In this document: piece after piece, positions 37,416 through 47,800 of the stretch
Layout: every line of letters starts with the position of its first letter
Position numbering within the stretch: position 1 is the stretch's first letter
NCBI GenBank assembly: GCA_963989245.1
Contig: OZ022342.1
Span: forward strand, 18,579,457-18,643,456
Source: Nansenia antarctica
Lineage: Eukaryota; Chordata; Actinopteri; Argentiniformes; Microstomatidae
Reading direction: 5' to 3'
DNA length: 64,000 nt
Translations under genes and position numbers: made by a program
The notes under the pieces: generated by a model
What the model was told of the DNA's origin: nothing
Seen by the model: only the letters and a program-made list of their open reading frames with translations
The model's database searches: none

Positions 37416-40400
37416 TCACTCAGCTTCTGCATCAGCCTCCTTCTTCTTTTTCTTCTTCTTCTTCTTGGCACTCTCGCCCACCTGGGCAGAAAGAGACGTG
37501 GTTATTCAGAGGGCAATGAAAGGGCTGACAAGCCTGTGCCTTTGCTCAGAAAGAAAATGGATGTCGCCGATGTAAGGAGCCAACAAGCCAGGAGACTTGC
37601 TGGACAGAGACTTGCATCCACAATAATGTAGCAGACTGACTCCCTCTGAAACCACAGTGAGGTTAGAAAGGGATAACTGTCTGCGTTGGGCAGGAAATTC
37701 ACTTTGTTTGCAGATAGTATACACACCTCTCCGTCTGCTTCTGCTGCCGGCTCCTCCGGGGCTGCCTCGGCTGCTTCTTCTGCCAGTTTCAACTTCTTCT
37801 CCTTCTTCTTCTTCTTCTTGTCCTTCTTGAGTTCCTCTGCTGATGGTGTGGAAGGTGCAGTGGGTGCTGCCTCACTGTCGCTGTCACTAGCTTCTCTCTT
37901 CCTCTGAAAGAGTCAAATTGGAGTGCATGAGCTTTAAATAACAGTGGTATTGGGATACAACTGCTTGAACAGCAGATGAACCAACAATAATGAAAACAAC
38001 GAACATTGAAACACCAATTTAAGTCCATACCTTTGCTGCCGCTGGTTCACTGCCTTCAACATCTTCCTTGGGTTTGGACAGTTTTGGACTGATAAGAGAC
38101 AGAACATCAGTTAAACACCATCTCAGTCCACTGTGCATTAGAAAACGTGTATAATTATAAGAGTCAATCGTTATGCTACAAGTGTCCACACAGTCCAGCT
38201 GCCAGAAACGCAATCTGCATTGCCAGAGCACTGCTGAGCTTTGAGAGTTGATGTTGCAGACTGACTCCCTCCGAGACCATAGAGGGGACCAAAGAGGGAT
38301 AACTGTCTGCTGAGTTGATGTTGCAGACTGACTCCCTCTGAGACCATAGAGAGGACCAAAGAGGGATAACTGTCTGCTGAGTATTAGAACGACCCAACCA
38401 CGCACACCTTGACCTCACACGCCACCCTCTGACCCCCCCACACCAGACACCTGCTGCAGCCAACCAGACAGAGGGACCATGTGAACACACCTGTAGTCCA
38501 CGTAGCCCGCCTTCCAGTCTGTTGGTGTGCTGCCGTTAGCTTTGCCGTGCTTGTCCAGCAGGCCCTTCTGGATCATCATCTTCTTCTGGCTTGCCTGTTG
38601 AACGCAAAGCAGTTGTGTAAGCATGTGACCTATCCGATAGTGGTGCAATCAATCGGCATTAGTAGTACATCAGCATAGTGTTGGTATTGGCAGTTAAACG
38701 TATTACCTTTGGCCCCAGACCCCACTTGCGGGGGTAGGTGTCACGTTCCATGATGACCCTCTTGATCTTGGCCACCACACCGTGGTCACATGTGGAGATC
38801 ACTGCAGTCGTCATCAGGGCGACAGCTGAAAGAGCGAAAGGCAAAAGATTTCGGTTGAGTTTGAAATGTTCCTCATATTCTGTTACAGAATGCAATTTTC
38901 CAAAGCCATCAGACAAGGGTGATAGATAAGAGGTCATCTTTGCACGTGTGCTAATGCGATCTACTTAGAATCATCATGTGGCCTTCTGTTACAAAACCTT
39001 CTGGAAATTGGGGTTTTACCCACCTATACAAATGGCCTCTCCTTTGGTCGTTATAACGACAATATCCTGGTTGATCTCAATGCCATCTTCATACCGTAGG
39101 ACGCCAGGCAGCATGATCTTTGCACCATAGCAGATTGCATTCACCTGAAGTACATAAGTAAACAGAGCATTTAGTTAATCTGCACTGCCAGAGCACTGCT
39201 GAGCTTTGAGAGTTGATGTCGCAGACTGACTCCCTCTGAGACCATAGAGGGACCAAAGAGGGATAACTGTCTGCTGAGTATTAGAATGAGCCAACCACGC
39301 ACATTTCAAACTTCGGTTGAGTTTGAAATGTTCCTCATATTCTGTTACGGAATGCAATTTTCCAAAGCCATCAGACAAGGGTGATAGATAAGAGGTCATC
39401 TTTGCACGTGTGCTAATGCGATCTACAGAGTCATCATGTGGCCTTCTGTTACAAAACCATTCAGAGCATTTAGTTAATTCTACAATACAAATTGATATTA
39501 TTTCCTAATAATCCATAAAGCTGTGGATTGTATGACATTATGAGCAACATTCTATCTATGAAAGACCAAGACACCCAGATCAACCACAGGACAGGAAATA
39601 CTCACTGCACTGTCTTTCATGACCAGCCGCTTGTGAGAGATTAGCAGCTTCTCCAGCGGGTAGATGACCCTCCGCAGGTAAGTCTCATCCTTGTTGTGGT
39701 CATACTGCCATTGGGCATCCAGCACATCATGCATGGTCACCAGATTGTCCTAGAGAGAACACAAATCCAACACTTTTAGACTAAAATAGATAACGCATCA
39801 AGGAAGAAAAGGTGAGCACTAAACTAACATGTAGGCCGAGTAGAATCAAGAGGCAGACATGTCCACAACCTGTATAGAGCCACTGCAGGCCATTTTCTGT
39901 GCCAAAGGTTAATTACCAGGACTGGGGAAAAGCCCAGAACTGAACTCAACACTTTGGACCAACCGAGTTACAGTGACAAAAGTGGATAGGGAAAGTGAAT
40001 TATTTAGGTGCCTTAAATCAAAATCTATCGTATGCATTTCTATTTGCAACCAATTCAAAGATGGAGAAAGGTTTGAGACTCACCCTCTCACCCAAAACAC
40101 CAGAGCGAACTCTCCTCAGCTCCTGCATTTGTCCACCAGTCCCCAGGAGGAGCCCCAGGTGCACACACAGAGTTCTGATGTAGGTCCCAGCCTCACAGCT
40201 CACCCAGAAAATACCTAAGATCCAAAACATCCAATGCCTTTAGTTTGTAATCTATGCATCAGCATCAAATTGAATAAATGAAATTAAGAAGACCACCATT
40301 TTTAAAAGACGATTCCTTACCCAATCTCCTCTCTGGGTCGTACTCAATGAGCTTGCTTTCGTAAATGGTCCGCACTCTTAACTGTCTCTTCACAGCCGCT

Positions 40401-42910
40401 ATGAGAGGTGGTCGCTGGAACAAAGCTCCGGTGAGGGTCTCAAGGCCCTGAATGACAAGTTAAGCATTAAAACATGTCTTTTCACAAGGCACTTAATTGA
40501 ATTGCAAATCTTCTCGTGTGATCAGATGTGTCAAATCGTCTTTGCCCTCACTGGGGACCTCCAGTCCTGCCCCTGCCTCCAGCATGCTGCCCCAGTAGAA
40601 CACTGGGGTGGCAGGACCAGAGCCAGGGACAGCGCAGACTCATGCCTGTAACAGACATGAGCACTGCAGACCAGAGACCCCCGCAAGCACTCAGCGAATG
40701 GATGAACACTTTCATCATCTCACAATGTAAGAGGGCGCACATCTCTAAATACTAGAGGCAAATATGCCGACTAATACGGGCGGCATGATTGTAGTCACAT
40801 TCAATTCATGCTGAACTATGCAAAAATCCGAAAACTTACCCTAGCAAGTGTGTGCTCACTCTCAATAGCATTGTGCAGCCGAACAATTCCCACATACTCT
40901 TTGCCTGAAAAAGACGGCAAGAGTAGTAAGGAGAGGCCAACGTTACTGTGTGGATAACCCTCAAAAGGGAAACCGTTTTGAAAGGAGGACAACACATGGG
41001 GTTACTCACCAGCACTCTGTTGGGACTTGACCAGTCGCGTAGCTCTGTCCACACACACGATGAGGCAGCCTGTCACCTTGGGGTCCAAGGTACCACTGTG
41101 CCCCGTCTTGTCCACTCGGAGGATGCGCCGGATCCAGGCCACCACCTCGTGTGAGGACGGATTTGCAGGTTTGTCAAGGTTGATGAAGCCGGTTCTGCAT
41201 TGTCACATGGATTGAGATGGGGTTAGAATATCGCACGGCAGACTTTTCAAGAGCAGTAGTTCAGCATCTGCATGAAGCCATCAGACTTGGGTGATAGATA
41301 GGTAGTCATCTTTGCACAGTGTGCTAGTGCAATCTATTTGAAGTCATCATGTGGCATAAACAAAACTGCGTAGGCCCGGAGTTAACCAATTAAGGAGCAA
41401 TATGGATTACCTGACATAATCTGCGATGTTCCTCTTCAAGGGGTTTGAACCATTTGGCAGGGGTGTGTAGTGAGCTGTCCTGATGTTAAGTTTGTCAAAG
41501 TTCTGTAAGATGAATTCATAAAAACAGGAGTTAAGGAAGTTTAATGCCAACAAAATGGAATCTTTCTAGACAGTGCGTGTGATCAGATGTTTAAATCAAG
41601 TCTTAGTTTAGGCCAGGCCCTTGACCCATGCACCAGTGTGCCCATCTCCAATGCAATCATCCCAGTAGAACACTAGGGCAACAGCATGGAGACAGGTTGC
41701 TGAACCCCCTGGGTCCAGAACAGACTCAGGAGGCTGCACGGTCAGGGCCCAACAGTACTCAGAGAATGGATAAACAGGTTCATCATTTCAGTTACCTGCT
41801 GGGTGAACTCCTACATGTGAATGAGGATATAGGTTTAAAAACTCACTTTCAGCAGCAATGGCCACTGGGATGTGTCCAAACTGGCAACTTTGGACTCTGG
41901 TTTTATGAGGAAATCCCCACTCTCCTGTATATCCTGTAAGGGATGGGAACAATTGTACTTGCATATCTTCATATACAATTCATGGCACAGCGGTACAGTC
42001 TTGAACCACAAATCAACCAGCTTACCCCAACTTCATCATCGGCAACTTTGCTCTTCTTCTTCTGCTTCTTAGCCGAGGCAACTGGAAGGAAGGCCAGACG
42101 ATGCATTTAGTACCCAACATTACACGTATTTTGTGTATGACTTGTTGAATTGTGTTAGCTCTTTGCTACAATTCCTCCAACGTGATTTGAGCCATAATAA
42201 CCCATGATTGCTTATAGATCAGCGACGCGTTGCAAATATCTGACGACTGCAGTAAAATAAACGACTGCATGTAAAACAATTAGTGTTAACTGTTCATAAT
42301 GCGCCAACTTGCCAATTCAACCAAGCTATAACGCCACTGTCTGGTTTGTGTTACGCACGTGGCCGATTCACCACGTGGTGGTTTTCCGGGTAGAAAAAGT
42401 CATGATCATAATCGATTCATACCAGTTTGAAATTGTACAGCAACTTGTATACGACGAGAATGTTTGTGTTCATATGAATCAACCTAAACTAACCTAAACT
42501 ATGACTATTTTTGACTATTTCACTACACCCTCGTGAGCTCAATATGCACGAGTCGCATGGCGCACTTGCATGACCATCGTGAGACGATGCACGCGTAACG
42601 TAAGATTAAATAGATTAATACATAATCATTGTTAATCAAACGGGCAGCAGCCTGGTTAACATAAGGTCTATGCGAGGATGTCTACGAACGTGGCTAGAAA
42701 GCAGATGTGTGCCAGCACCACCATGTTAGTGTGGTGGCATGTGTTACTCAAGGGATGTTAGCTACAGATGAACAGCTACAGAAAGATAACGTTTGCAACA
42801 CAATCCACACATTTACAGAACACGATTGCTCTACTTGTTGCTATATGAACGTCCTGTTAAATAGTGCAAATACGTAGGCTATTGAGACCCTTACCGTCAC
42901 CGTCCGCCAT
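37416..42910 (-). CDS. dkc1: Dyskerin, H/ACA snoRNP pseudouridine synthase, complete
   Basis: Fifteen exons give 515 aa (human 514): 42895-42910, 42026-42081, 41847-41933, 41411-41502, 41010-41194, 40840-40904, 40321-40447, 40084-40214, 39606-39749, 39024-39144, 38707-38825, 38491-38594, 38031-38088, 37727-37903, 37416-37481. All use GT-AG. The N-terminus is MADGD then Lys-rich. The dyskerin-like segment carries FLIKPESKVASLDTSQWP. The TruB catalytic loop is KTGHSGTLDPKVTG with the catalytic Asp at about residue 121. GTYIRTLCVHLGLLLG follows, then a PUA domain (GAKIMLPGVLRYEDG, IVVITTKGEAI, VISTCDHG) and a Lys-rich nuclear/nucleolar C-terminus. It pseudouridylates rRNA and snRNA with NOP10, NHP2 and GAR1, and stabilises telomerase RNA in mammals. 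Its introns host many snoRNA candidates, listed separately. Confidence 0.97.
37559..37688 (-). ncRNA. H/ACA snoRNA candidate in dkc1 intron 14
   Basis: Read on the minus strand, a 5' hairpin closed by GCAGAC/GTCTGC with inner TCCCT/AGGGA is followed by ACATTA, which fits the H box ANANNA. A 3' hairpin follows with upper stem CCAGCAAG/CTTGTTGG and lower stem GATG/CATC, then ACA and TCC. The upper stem of the 3' hairpin ends 15 nt before ACA, within the usual 14-16 nt. Length is about 130 nt, typical for the class. Human DKC1 hosts SNORA56, but I could not match a guide target here. Confidence 0.6.
38245..38378 (-). ncRNA. Two tandem H/ACA-type hairpins in dkc1 intron 12
   Basis: A 67-bp unit is repeated at 38245-38311 and 38312-38378 with 2 differences. 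On the sense strand each unit is a hairpin (GCAGAC / TCCCTC / loop / GAGGGA / GTCTGC) followed by ACATCA, which could serve as H box or ACA box. The loop differs from the intron 14 relative while stems and bulges are kept. A clear second hairpin is not resolved, so these may be single-hairpin or decayed copies. Confidence 0.5.
38905..38982 (-). ncRNA. Box C/D snoRNA candidate in dkc1 intron 10
   Basis: On the sense strand the boxes are C (ATGATGA, 38971-38977) and D (CTGA, 38909-38912), enclosed by a terminal stem GCCA/TGGC. An internal AGATGAC may be C'. Relatives with the same boxes and stem lie in introns 4 and 9. I do not recognise the family or its target. Confidence 0.68.
39214..39274 (-). 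ncRNA. H/ACA-type hairpin copy in dkc1 intron 9
   Basis: It has the same stems as the intron 12 hairpins (GCAGAC/GTCTGC and TCCCTC/GAGGGA), followed by ACATCA on the sense strand. It lies in the composite cassette. Confidence 0.45.
39367..39442 (-). ncRNA. Box C/D snoRNA candidate in dkc1 intron 9
   Basis: Near-copy of the intron 10 RNA. Box C ATGATGA is at 39431-39437, box D CTGA at 39371-39374, and the GCCA/TGGC terminal stem is kept. It is part of the composite cassette. Confidence 0.65.
39827..39962 (-). ncRNA. snora36: H/ACA snoRNA, SNORA36 type, in dkc1 intron 8
   Basis: On the sense strand the 5' hairpin has lower stem CCAAAG/CTTTGG and an upper stem built on CTGGG/CCCAG. Its pocket arms are GTGTTGAGT (39944-39952) and AATTAA (39909-39914). 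These pair with 18S rRNA UUAAUU-UG-ACUCAACAC, leaving the U of UG unpaired as the isomerised base. The right arm starts exactly 14 nt before the H box ACAGAA (39895-39900). A second hairpin closed by GGCC/GGCC leads to ACA (39830-39832) three bases from the 3' end. From memory, human SNORA36A lies in a DKC1 intron and modifies this site (Ψ1244; yeast snR36). The ends are estimates. Confidence 0.82.
40516..40724 (-). ncRNA. Long box C/D snoRNA, SNORD17-like, in dkc1 intron 6
   Basis: On the sense strand box C is ATGATGA (40712-40718) and box D is CTGA (40522-40525), closed by TGTGA/TCACA. Box D' CTGA is at 40691-40694. The guide upstream of D' is complementary to GAATGGATGAAC, which reads directly on the + strand at 40696-40707. 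I recall this string from 28S rRNA. The D'+5 rule places the methyl on the U of GAAU, matching the Um that SNORD17 (and yeast snR65) directs. The length of about 209 nt is near SNORD17 (about 237 nt). A relative lies in intron 3. Confidence 0.72.
41277..41355 (-). ncRNA. Box C/D snoRNA candidate in dkc1 intron 4
   Basis: Box C ATGATGA is at 41344-41350, box D CTGA at 41281-41284 and the terminal stem is GCCA/TGGC. The middle (TAGCACAC, GTGCAAAGATGAC, ATCTATCACCC) is shared with the intron 9 and 10 copies. The bases just before box D differ (CAAGT versus CTTGT), so the D guide is not conserved among copies. Confidence 0.68.
41577..41792 (-). ncRNA. Long box C/D snoRNA, SNORD17-like, in dkc1 intron 3
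   Basis: Diverged paralogue of the intron 6 RNA. Box C ATGATGA is at 41780-41786, D' CTGA at 41759-41762 and D CTGA at 41583-41586 in the same TCTGATCACAC context. The D' guide differs by one base (+ strand GAATGGATAAAC, 41764-41775), which keeps 28S pairing through a G-U wobble. The terminal stem is weaker than in the intron 6 copy. Shared CCCAGTAGAACACT blocks lie in the middle. Confidence 0.65.
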
Positions 42911-43092
42911 CTTCAGTGTGCGAAAATGAGAGAGAGAACACATGTGAGTGCAATGCGCATGACTTTAAAAAGAACGAGAGCTCTCCAATGTCCGCGAGAG
43001 TTCAATCTAGACTCCATGACATTATGAACACTGAGCAGTAGGGGCGCCAGAGAGACATACATACACAACTCCTTGCACAAACAGCGCACAAT

Positions 43093-43280
43093 AGTAGTCT
43101 ATTGATAAAGTCTATAGTTGTCTCAATAAAGTCTATAGTAGTCTATTGATAAAGTCTATAGTTGTCTCAACAAAAGTATATAGTAGTCTATTGATAAAGT
43201 CTATAGTTGTCTCAATAAATTCCATAGGTGGCTATTGATAAAGTCTATAGTTGTCTCAATAAAGTCCAGTTGGCTATTGT
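43093..43280. repeat. Minisatellite, 44-45 bp unit, upstream of dkc1
   Basis: Just over four head-to-tail copies of a unit beginning AGTAGTCTATTGATAAAG and containing AGTTGTCTCAATAAA. It lies about 180 bp upstream of the dkc1 start codon. Confidence 0.92.
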
Positions 43281-44233
43281 GAAAGCCAGTGGGAAGTACA
43301 GAAAGACTGTGTAAGGTCTCTAGATGAAAGGGATATGGAAAGTTAGATCTTTACCTTTTCTTTTTAGTGTTTCCCCCTGCTTTTATATTCATTCTATGCA
43401 TGTATATGTTTTTATATTCACTTTATGTTATTATTCCTGTTGTAAAGCACTTTGAGCTGCATTTCTTGTATGAAAGGTGCTATATAAATAAAGCGTTACT
43501 TACTTACTTACTTCATGTACACAGTATGGACACATTGCCCAAGTCAATACCAACATAGGGGCAGGTAGATCATCATCACCAACACTGGCGTTGGCGACGT
43601 GTAGTGTCACACGAATCACATCAATCAATCAAATAGTATAAGACAGCAGGCATGTCAAATAATAATTCAGTAAATCATTAAAGGAAAACTCATGCAATCA
43701 ACCTTTCCTGATAATATGACAGATAAGTCTATAGATGATTCCGATCAAATCTACTCTCCCCTTCTAGTACAAACAACAAAAAAACACTTACTGGGAATAG
43801 TTGTTATTGATTACTTAATTTATTTTGCAGCATGTAAACAATGACATATTTCCTACAATATTCATTTATAAATACAGGTAATCAAGTGACTCATCAAAGT
43901 GGTATATAGTGCTATATGTTTAGAATTAGCTCCAGTTTGAGACATGATCAGTCTGTATGTTGTTCATACACAGAGAAGGATAGGAGAAAACATTCTTGCT
44001 CTGATGCTAATTATTTCTTTGGTAAACCACTGTTTCAGCAGCAACTCAAAATGTAATGTATCATTTTAATGTCTAGACACTTTCACTGTCCAATAGTTGA
44101 CTTCAACAAATCTAACAAAGTTATCCTACCATGTATAAATGTTTCTAGGTAGAGAAGTATGGTGATTTTTATGCCCACATAAGCAATTTCATCAATATCA
44201 ATACACAATAATAAGCAAAAATACACTGCTAAA

Positions 44234-44289
<56 letters not shown>

Positions 44290-44854
44290 CGTAACATCTG
44301 AGATGACATGAAAAGTATTTCAATCTGTTTGTGTTCAAAAATTAGTTGTCTAATGCTTGTACTCTGTTGGGAGAACCTATTTGGAAGAACTAAAGGTGAC
44401 CAATAAAATCTAGAGTAAAATAAAATAAAATTTAGAGTAATCATTACGACCCGTGTTGGATCTCTATTCCTTGTCAATTTGTGTATGCTGCACACCTGAT
44501 CTATAGAGATGACACAACGCATTTAAGATCACAAAATCCTCAATAGATTGATCCATTCCATCTTTACCGACGAGAAGATTCTTCAGTTCTCGTAGTAAAA
44601 TAGTCGTTCCTACAAACAACATTTGATTCAAAATATTTTATATAATAAAAAATGTTCGTCTTCTCAAAGATTTCCTTTGCAATTGACTCAAAGAATGTGA
44701 GGGACATTGATTTCTCTAATTGCAGGCATGGGGGGAAGGGAGTCCCAATTTAGCTGCAGCCTTAGTGGAGTTTTAGTCTAATCACACATTCACCAACAAT
44801 GTTCATACAATTGTTGGCTGGAAACGCTTGAGACCAAGAATGGCTCTGGTTTGC
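43281..44854. other. dkc1-tmlhe intergenic region and probable tmlhe 3' UTR
   Basis: A repeat tail (GCACTTTGAGCTGCATTTCT, then TATAAATAAAG and (TTAC)n) lies at about 43440-43513. A minus-strand AATAAA at 43819-43824 could end tmlhe transcripts, so the (CA)n at 44236-44287 may lie in the 3' UTR. Confidence 0.45.
44236..44287. repeat. (CA)n microsatellite
   Basis: Uninterrupted CA run of about 26 units. Confidence 0.97.
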
Positions 44855-47800
44855 TTAGGCCTGCAGACCCAAGGAGCGGGCGGTGTTCAGGACATCATCT
44901 CTGGTCAGGTAGCACCCACACAGCTGCCGTAGGCCTGTGAAGGACTCCCGGCCATGCAGGACACGCCAGTTATCAATGAAGATTACCTTGGAAAAAAAAA
45001 AAAGATAGGTAACACTTAGTAAAACATCTCCTGCAGCCTAATTGGTAATGTTGTGATTCAGCCCTCCTGGCTAAGTCAACGATAAGGCTGTAGTCTCTTT
45101 CCTTACCATCCCTGGCTTCAGTTTGACCCACAGCTCATTCTCTGGCCTCCTCAGTTCTGTGGTCAACTTCCGGTGTGCCACATACCATCGCTGGACGACG
45201 TCATGGGGAACTGTGTTGATGACTGCACGGTCATAGTTATTGTAACTGTGAAAGAGGCATCCAAAACACATTCAGCACTGCCATCAAGGTAACTTAGGTA
45301 CATCGAGGTAACTTATATGACAGCATCGTTGCTTAGAATGAACATCAAGTCCTGAGCCTTACACAGAACCTAGTAAGACCATCTCCAGTGGAAAACAATT
45401 TGAACCCATTTGCTCACATATGCACCATTAGCCATCGAAACCAAAAGCAGAGGCTGATATCGTATGTCAGCATTAAATGCAGCCTTGTACAAGGGTGGCA
45501 AAAAAATAAAATAATCTGTATCAAATGCTGACAAATCTATGCATTGTGCATAATCCCACAAGGTAACCTATCTATTCTATTTACACCTATACAACTGTCA
45601 ACAGTCTGGTGGAGGTGGTGTAATGGTGTGGGGAATGTTTTCTTTGCACACTTTGGGCCCGTTAATACCAATCAATCATCGAATCCAATACACCTTTGGG
45701 ATGTGGTAGAACGGGAGATTCACAGCTTGAAAGCGCACCTGAAAGATCTGCAGGAATTGTGTGATGCAATCATGTCATCATGGACCAGAATCTCAAAGGA
45801 GATTTTATCTTATGGAATCAATGCCACGAAGAACTGAGGTTGTTTGAAAGCAAAGGGAGGCCCTACCCAATAATAGTATAGTGTTCCTAATGAAGTGTTC
45901 AGTGAGTGTATACACAATAATAACAATTGTTTTAAAAACTTACCGCATCATGTAAACCTCATTGTTCCAGGGATACACGTTGAGCACAGGGCCAATGCCA
46001 ATCATGTGGTTGCGGTGGTCAGTCACATTTTCGATATACTCATGCTTGATAGGCACTCGTGCTAGCAGATCAAAATGTTCAGGCGTCTGCTGGAGCACCT
46101 TGTCTGCAGAATGGAACCCATCCACCAGTAGTGTTCTTCCTCCTGTTCCCTCATGCCTGAGGCAATGGAACACCTGTATGCTATAGTCAAAGAATAGAAC
46201 ATACATTATTTAATATGCTGTTCTGGTACAGGTATCTAAGATAACACACTTGTTACATGACATGTTACACTTTTGGGCTGGCCCACAGCCACTTATAGGT
46301 TGAAGCCAATGTCCAGTGACCAGACAATTCTAACTTCTAGGTGACGTACCTAGTGGTCAGCTAGGGAGTACTCAGCTAGGGACTCTGGATTGGTGCATCC
46401 TCCATTTGGTCGATAGACTGAGAGGAGCCTCGTCAATACATTTGGTTTGTTACGATACACAATACAATTGGCCACTGTGGACAATCCCATTTAGCCTTTG
46501 CACTACTGCTGATTGCACCCCCCCCTCTATTTTACCCTTCTAACTACTGTACATAGCTCATAACTGTATATGCCTCTAACTACCGCACTGAACCTATCAC
46601 TGTCATGTTTTATATCACTATCTGCACTTCTAGTTAGATGCTAAACTGCATTTTGTTTTCTGGTACTTGTACTCTGCAATGACAATAAAGTTCAATCTAA
46701 TCTAATCTAATCTAATCGTGTATTTCGCAAGTGCAGATTCAGTGACATCATAGTGTAGCTTATCATGACTCAAAGAATCTGAGGCATAGCAATGTGCAGT
46801 ACCTGGCTTGCATCTTCTAAATTGAAAAGGCCATCATTTAATTTGTAAACAGTGTTACATTGCAGCTGACTAAAAGAATGGCCTATTTCACATTGATGGA
46901 TGTCTTTTGCCAGTTACAACAGTCCCTTTTTTAGTCCCTGGTTCTGATTTTTGGCTCGCGACCCCCCAAAACATATAGGTTGAGACTATGTTGAGACTGG
47001 CGGATGCAGGTCCGGGCGCAAATGACCAGAAATGTAATTCACAGCGCCTGCTTTATTGAGGCCTTTGTGGTCATCTGTAGCTCAGTGGGTAGAGCATGCC
47101 ACTAACAACACTTAGGTTGTGGGTTCGTGCACAGCTGGGACCATACTGATGTATGCACTCACTGCAATGTAATTCACTTTGGATAAAAGCGGCAGCTAAA
47201 ACGCATATATTCTAGTCATGTCTAAACAGAAAATTATGTAAATTATTTATGTAAATGATAAGCCTACCAAACTGGCAGGCTACCTCATCAGAACTCATAT
47301 TAGGAGAGGGAGAACATCTAATCTCCAAAATTATTAATATGATCAAACATTTCATTTTATCTTTGCATTTGATTCTCGACCACAAGGTTGAGAGTCACTG
47401 CTGTAATACATCAGACCTTTTCTGGAGACGTAATCTCCTATTTTCTATATTCCAATCGAATGGTCTATGTCTAAGATACATGGACAGTCATCCTTTTTTT
47501 TCCCTGCCCAGGGTGACTTACCATAATGTGCATGATCCTAAAATTGTAACTACACTATACTGTAGTTCAAATAACTCCATGCATCTGATAACTGAACCCA
47601 CATGGTTCTGATAAGTGAATACACACCCGCATGGTTCCTGGAAGTATGAGGTGTCTGTGTGACGGTCCAGGGCCAGGTTGGTATAGGCAGTGTCTCCTCT
47701 GGAGAAATCTGAAGTGAAGTCCCACATTTTGCCATACATAGTCTCCCTAGTAGAAAATATTAATGAATACACAAGGTAGTACAGTTGTGTCAAAGACAAA

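Larger units (their letters stand above)
39163..39478. repeat. Composite snoRNA cassette inserted in dkc1 intron 9, flanked by 17-bp direct repeats
   Basis: CAGAGCATTTAGTTAAT lies at 39163-39179 and again at 39462-39478. The 282 bp between consist of a copy of the intron 12 hairpin region (about 39180-39300, including the downstream GAGTATTAGAA and CCAACCACGCAC) joined to a copy of the intron 10 C/D region (about 39301-39461). The direct repeats look like a target-site duplication. No poly(A) run is visible. Confidence 0.8.

Noticed and set aside
38245..38378. 28S target GGGAUAACUG for the left arm CAGTTATCCC of the hairpin family
   Set aside because: Only one arm fits. The other arm does not pair with the bases before it, so no target is claimed.
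43093..43280. CRISPR-like array
   Set aside because: The units are contiguous without spacers and the genome is eukaryotic.
47068..47210. tRNA-like A and B boxes suggesting a tRNA gene
   Set aside because: No acceptor stem or anticodon arm closes and a SINE tail follows, so it is called a SINE.
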